64,000 nucleotides of DNA, from NCBI RefSeq assembly GCF_002483205.1, contig NZ_DLHM01000007.1, forward strand, positions 806,001-870,000, in the 5' to 3' direction. The notes under the pieces are model-generated. The model had not been told where the DNA came from. It made no database searches and was given only the letters and a program-made list of their open reading frames with translations. Of this stretch, positions 61,429 through 64,000 are shown piece by piece. A program made the translations under genes and the position numbers. Numbering within the stretch: the stretch's first letter is position 1; every line of letters starts with the position of its first letter. Origin of the DNA: Flavihumibacter sp. UBA7668. GTDB taxonomy: Bacteria; Bacteroidota; Bacteroidia; Chitinophagales; Chitinophagaceae.

Positions 61429-62055
61429 ATGCACTTACTAACTCCCGTTATGGCAATCGCCATTTTTTGCCGTCTATTACCAGTTGCAGCGCAAACAAAT
61501 CAGGCATCGCCGCTTACACCGTCCATGGGTATGCGAAATTTGCTGTCGATTCGGTTAGACGATCCGGTTATATTGGTGCCAGGTAAGGTTTTGCTGAAAT
61601 GGGAGTTAGCAACAGCCAAGCGTGGGGGTTATGCAAATGTAGAAAGGGCAACATTTAAAGATGGTCCATTTGAAGTGCTGGCGGTAATCCGTCAGGATTC
61701 GGTATTGGCAAAATTTACAGATGAGCAACCGATGAAAGGGAAAAACTTCTATCGGTTGAACTGGATGCTGGAGGATGGAACAAGGTTTGTTTCAAATACT
61801 GTTCAGGCAAATCTGGCGGGGGACATGACCTGTCGATTTTATCCGAATCCGGTTGATAATGTATTGATTGTCCGCTCTGAGCAGGCCCTGGATCTGGTTT
61901 TATCGGATGCCAACGGAAAAATAATGGTGAGTTTGAAATTGCAGCCCGGATTACAAACCGTAGATGTCTCGAAATTGGATAAAGGTTTGTATATCATCAC
62001 ATTAACCCAGATGGAAAGCGGCCGTGTGATTACAGAAAAGCTCATGAAAAACTAG
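61429..62055 (+). CDS. Secreted protein with type IX secretion (Por) C-terminal domain
   Basis: A 208-residue protein with a signal peptide (cleaved near PVAAQ). A beta-rich body (about 45-140) and a C-terminal T9SS type A sorting domain follow (FYPNPVDNVLIV, then LSDANGKIMVSL, KLDKGLYIITL and VITEKLMKN). The T9SS would move it to or through the outer membrane. The body has no catalytic motif; function is unknown. ATG 61429 is chosen for the signal peptide; the longer frame begins inside the mgsA promoter region. Confidence 0.85.
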   Translation: MHLLTPVMAIAIFCRLLPVAAQTNQASPLTPSMGMRNLLSIRLDDPVILVPGKVLLKWELATAKRGGYANVERATFKDGPFEVLAVIRQDSVLAKFTDEQPMKGKNFYRLNWMLEDGTRFVSNTVQANLAGDMTCRFYPNPVDNVLIVRSEQALDLVLSDANGKIMVSLKLQPGLQTVDVSKLDKGLYIITLTQMESGRVITEKLMKN

Positions 62056-62160
62056 CAGCATTACACGTATTTCTACTCAATTTTGGGAAACCTGTTGTGT
62101 ATATAGTAGAAAACCACTATTATTGTAATGGTTTTTCATAGGATATTGGATTTTAAAAAC

Positions 62161-62192
62161 GGGGTTGAATGTCTATTCTGACCCCTTTTTTT
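62161..62192 (+). terminator. Rho-independent terminator after the T9SS cargo gene
   Basis: GGGGT pairs with ACCCC and, inside, GAAT pairs with ATTC around loop GTCT, followed by seven Ts (62186-62192). It is 106 bases past the stop codon at 62055. Confidence 0.75.
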
Positions 62193-62682
62193 ATGCCCGG
62201 TCTGAACAGACTTTCTTCTTTTTTTTATTGTGTACAGAGAGTTAATTTCCAGCTAAAATCATGCCTAACTTGAGTTAGTTGAATTACCAAAAACTTCTTC
62301 CTTTTTTATACAATTTTATTGTTCTCCACGTAATTCTGCCTGATACAGCTTGTTTTGTTTATGAATTCCGACTAAACAGATCACTTTTATTGATTTTATG
62401 TTAATTGGTTCTGCCAGGATTTAACATTTTTATCTGTTTTAAGCATCGGAGCAGAATTTTTTTTCAATTTTTTCACTTTTTAACCAGTTTTTTTATTCTG
62501 GATTAAACTCCTTCACAATCAATGTTTTTCTTAACAAAAACTTATTTAACAGGAGTTTTTGTAGTTGTTTTTCGAAACCCTTCCTAAGATATTACCCGAA
62601 ACTTATCGAAAATTAACCTATTTTGACAATCTATATAAAATTGTTAAAAAGTTAATCGGACATCTATAAAGAATTAACAACA
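62193..62682. other. Long AT-rich intergenic region before the ROK regulator
   Basis: About 490 bases with no convincing coding frame on either strand, very rich in T-runs and A/T. Apart from the 29-bp inverted repeat at 62621-62649 I see no RNA structure or gene I can name. It probably holds the promoter and a long 5' leader of the ROK gene. Confidence 0.6.
62621..62649. promoter_or_regulatory. Candidate ROK operator (10-9-10 inverted repeat)
   Basis: TTTTGACAAT and ATTGTTAAAA are inverted repeats matching at nine of ten positions, separated by nine bases. They lie 33 bases upstream of the ROK regulator start at 62683. Repressors of the NagC/ROK type bind such AT-edged palindromes, so autoregulation is plausible. 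Confidence 0.4.
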
Positions 62683-63897
62683 ATGGCGGGTAAGTCGGAT
62701 TTATATAAGAGTAAAATATTAAAAGAGCTCTGTCTGGGTAATTTATTATCCGGCTCAGATATCAGCATCCGGATTGAACGCAGTCTCCCGCTAACCCTAC
62801 GTGTATTAAATGAACTGGTCCAGGAAGGTATGGTGGAAGAAAAGGGGTATGCTGCTTCTACCGGAGGACGTCGTCCTTTAATGTATGCGCTGGCACCTGG
62901 TAAAATGTATGGTATTGCTATTGCGATGGACCAGCTGATTACCCGGATTGCTCTTATTGATTTACAGAGTTTTGGCATATTGGACACCCGCAAGCTGAAC
63001 CTGAGGTTAAAAAACAATGAGGATGCACTGCAACAGCTTATCCAGCATATTCGCAGTTTTATTAGTGAATTAACCATTGATCCAGAGAAAATAATTGGAA
63101 TTGGAATCGGGATGCCTGGTTTTATAGATGTGAACAAAGGAATCAATTATTCTTATCTGGATAATAATGGAGACAGTATTTCCCAGCGGATGGAGGAAGA
63201 AATTGGGATTCCGGTTTATATAGACAATGATTCCAGTGTAATTGCGCTGGCGGAATTCAAGTTGGGAGGTGCCAAGAACAAAAGCAATGCCATGGTGATC
63301 AATGTTTCCTGGGGTGTTGGTTTGGGTATGATTGTAAATGGCGAATTATTCAGAGGATATAATGGTTTCTCCGGGGAGTTTAGTCATATCCCCATATTTA
63401 ATAATAACAAGTTATGTGAATGTGGTAAAAATGGCTGTCTTGAAACGGAAGCATCGCTGCGGGTAGTGGTGGATAAAGCACGGCAGGGCATTTCGGAAGG
63501 ACGTGTTACCAGTATGAAACATCTTCCGGAAGAAATTGAGGAAGCCTGTCACGAAGTTTTGAAATCAGCTACCAGGGGCGATCAGTTTGCAGTAGAGCTT
63601 TTATCGGAGGCTGCCATGCAAATCGGAAAAGGCATCGCCATCCTTATTCACATAATGAATCCGGAGCTCATCATATTAAGTGGCAGGGGAGCGGCTGCCG
63701 GAAATCTTTGGTTGCCACCTATACAACAGGCTTTGAATCGCTATTGTATTCCCCGGCTGGCAGCCTATACCCACATGGAAATATCCCGGCTCAGCAAGGA
63801 AGCAGAGTTAATGGGCGCGGCCAGTCTGGTCGTGGAAAATATTGATAAACCGCAAAAACCAACCCCTTCTATTCCAGCACACCCTTTTGTAGCCTAG
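62683..63897 (+). CDS. ROK-family (NagC/XylR-like) transcriptional regulator
   Basis: A 404-residue protein with an N-terminal winged HTH (about 1-70; SLPLTLRVLNELVQEGMVEE, GGRRPLMYAL) and a ROK domain. The sugar/ATP-binding Asp181-Asn182-Asp183 segment (YIDNDSS) and GVGLGMIVNGELFRG are present. The zinc site has His235 and Cys245, Cys247 and Cys252 in CECGKNGC. It resembles sugar-sensing ROK repressors; whether the kinase site is active is unclear. It is followed 49 bases later by the start of a secreted protein, possibly a transporter of a second sugar locus. Confidence 0.92.
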   Translation: MAGKSDLYKSKILKELCLGNLLSGSDISIRIERSLPLTLRVLNELVQEGMVEEKGYAASTGGRRPLMYALAPGKMYGIAIAMDQLITRIALIDLQSFGILDTRKLNLRLKNNEDALQQLIQHIRSFISELTIDPEKIIGIGIGMPGFIDVNKGINYSYLDNNGDSISQRMEEEIGIPVYIDNDSSVIALAEFKLGGAKNKSNAMVINVSWGVGLGMIVNGELFRGYNGFSGEFSHIPIFNNNKLCECGKNGCLETEASLRVVVDKARQGISEGRVTSMKHLPEEIEEACHEVLKSATRGDQFAVELLSEAAMQIGKGIAILIHIMNPELIILSGRGAAAGNLWLPPIQQALNRYCIPRLAAYTHMEISRLSKEAELMGAASLVVENIDKPQKPTPSIPAHPFVA

Positions 63898-63917
63898 CAC
63901 CGATAGGTGTGCTTTTT
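63876..63917 (+). terminator. Hairpin spanning the ROK stop codon
   Basis: AGCACACC (63876-63883) and GGTGTGCT (63906-63913) form a perfect 8-bp stem with a 22-base loop that contains the stop codon, followed by TTTTT. It may be a terminator or attenuator before the next gene; ribosomes finishing the ROK gene would disrupt it. Confidence 0.5.
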
Positions 63918-63945
63918 AGTTAATAACAAATCAAAATCAACTGCA

Positions 63946-64000
63946 ATGAAAAAACGGATCCAAACGTTTCTGCTCTTTCTGGTGGCCAGCTGCTTCGCTA
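63946..64000 (+). CDS. Start of a secreted protein (3' truncated by window)
   Basis: Only 18 codons are visible, reading MKKRIQTFLLFLVASCFA. This is a classic signal peptide. Position behind a ROK regulator is common for SusC-like receptors, but nothing beyond the signal peptide can be seen, so the identity is open. Confidence 0.5.
   Translation, partial: MKKRIQTFLLFLVASCFA

Noticed and set aside
62056..62682. tRNA or other structured RNA gene in the long gap
   Set aside because: No cloverleaf-like arms or CCA end were found; only a terminator and one inverted repeat are visible.

Overview
The window is a chromosomal segment of a Bacteroidota bacterium, most like the Chitinophagaceae. The grounds are paired SusC/SusD genes, a hybrid two-component system, many lipoproteins with a Cys lipobox, a type IX secretion C-terminal signal, TAnnTTTG-like -7 promoter elements, and moderate GC with AT-rich intergenic DNA. 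The window cuts genes at both ends. I saw no rRNA, tRNA, CRISPR array, transposase or phage gene.

Layout. (1) 1-2385: a ketone-body/3-hydroxybutyrate operon with a GntP-type permease end, 3-hydroxybutyrate dehydrogenase and the two subunits of a 3-oxoacid CoA-transferase. (2) 2462-4805: catalase-peroxidase katG on the minus strand, with an OxyR-type palindrome upstream and then a striking ten-unit, 11-bp-phased inverted array (4901-5010). (3) 5091-11918: small lipoproteins, two REP-like palindromes, an orphan FtsX/MacB-type permease, and an overlapping GMC oxidoreductase/ThuA pair.

(4) 12018-37768: the centrepiece, a roughly 26-kb polysaccharide utilisation locus that reads as beta-mannan or glucomannan use. 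A secreted clan GH-A hydrolase, two SusCD pairs and a PKD surface lipoprotein capture the glycan. A five-module hybrid sensor/regulator senses it. A GH26 lipoprotein mannanase feeds a translationally coupled GH130 phosphorylase and a GPH-family disaccharide importer. An AraC regulator, a CE1-like esterase, a cellobiose/mannobiose 2-epimerase and a GH30 enzyme complete the set. Mannobiose would be imported, epimerised to mannosyl-glucose and split by phosphorolysis. No alpha-galactosidase or GH2 beta-mannosidase is present.

(5) 37778-43074: regulators. These are a secreted propeller-only protein divergent from a membrane-anchored winged-helix factor, a heme oxygenase/bacteriophytochrome operon, and an HMA-AraC fusion. 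(6) 43365-51890: membrane and envelope genes, including a MscS-type channel, a PD40/GyrI-like overlapping pair, a second ZU5-like lipoprotein, a nitrilase and a DUF2809-diacylglycerol kinase fusion. (7) 51903-56057: a propeller/GAF sensor kinase and its NarL-type regulator. (8) 56186-62055: small membrane proteins, uvrB with an orphan ParA, methylglyoxal synthase and a T9SS cargo protein. (9) 62056-64000: a long AT-rich leader, a ROK regulator with a candidate operator, and the start of a further secreted protein.

All functions rest on reading motifs and gene context by eye; no database search was run. Regulatory sites are pattern matches and carry lower confidence than the genes.
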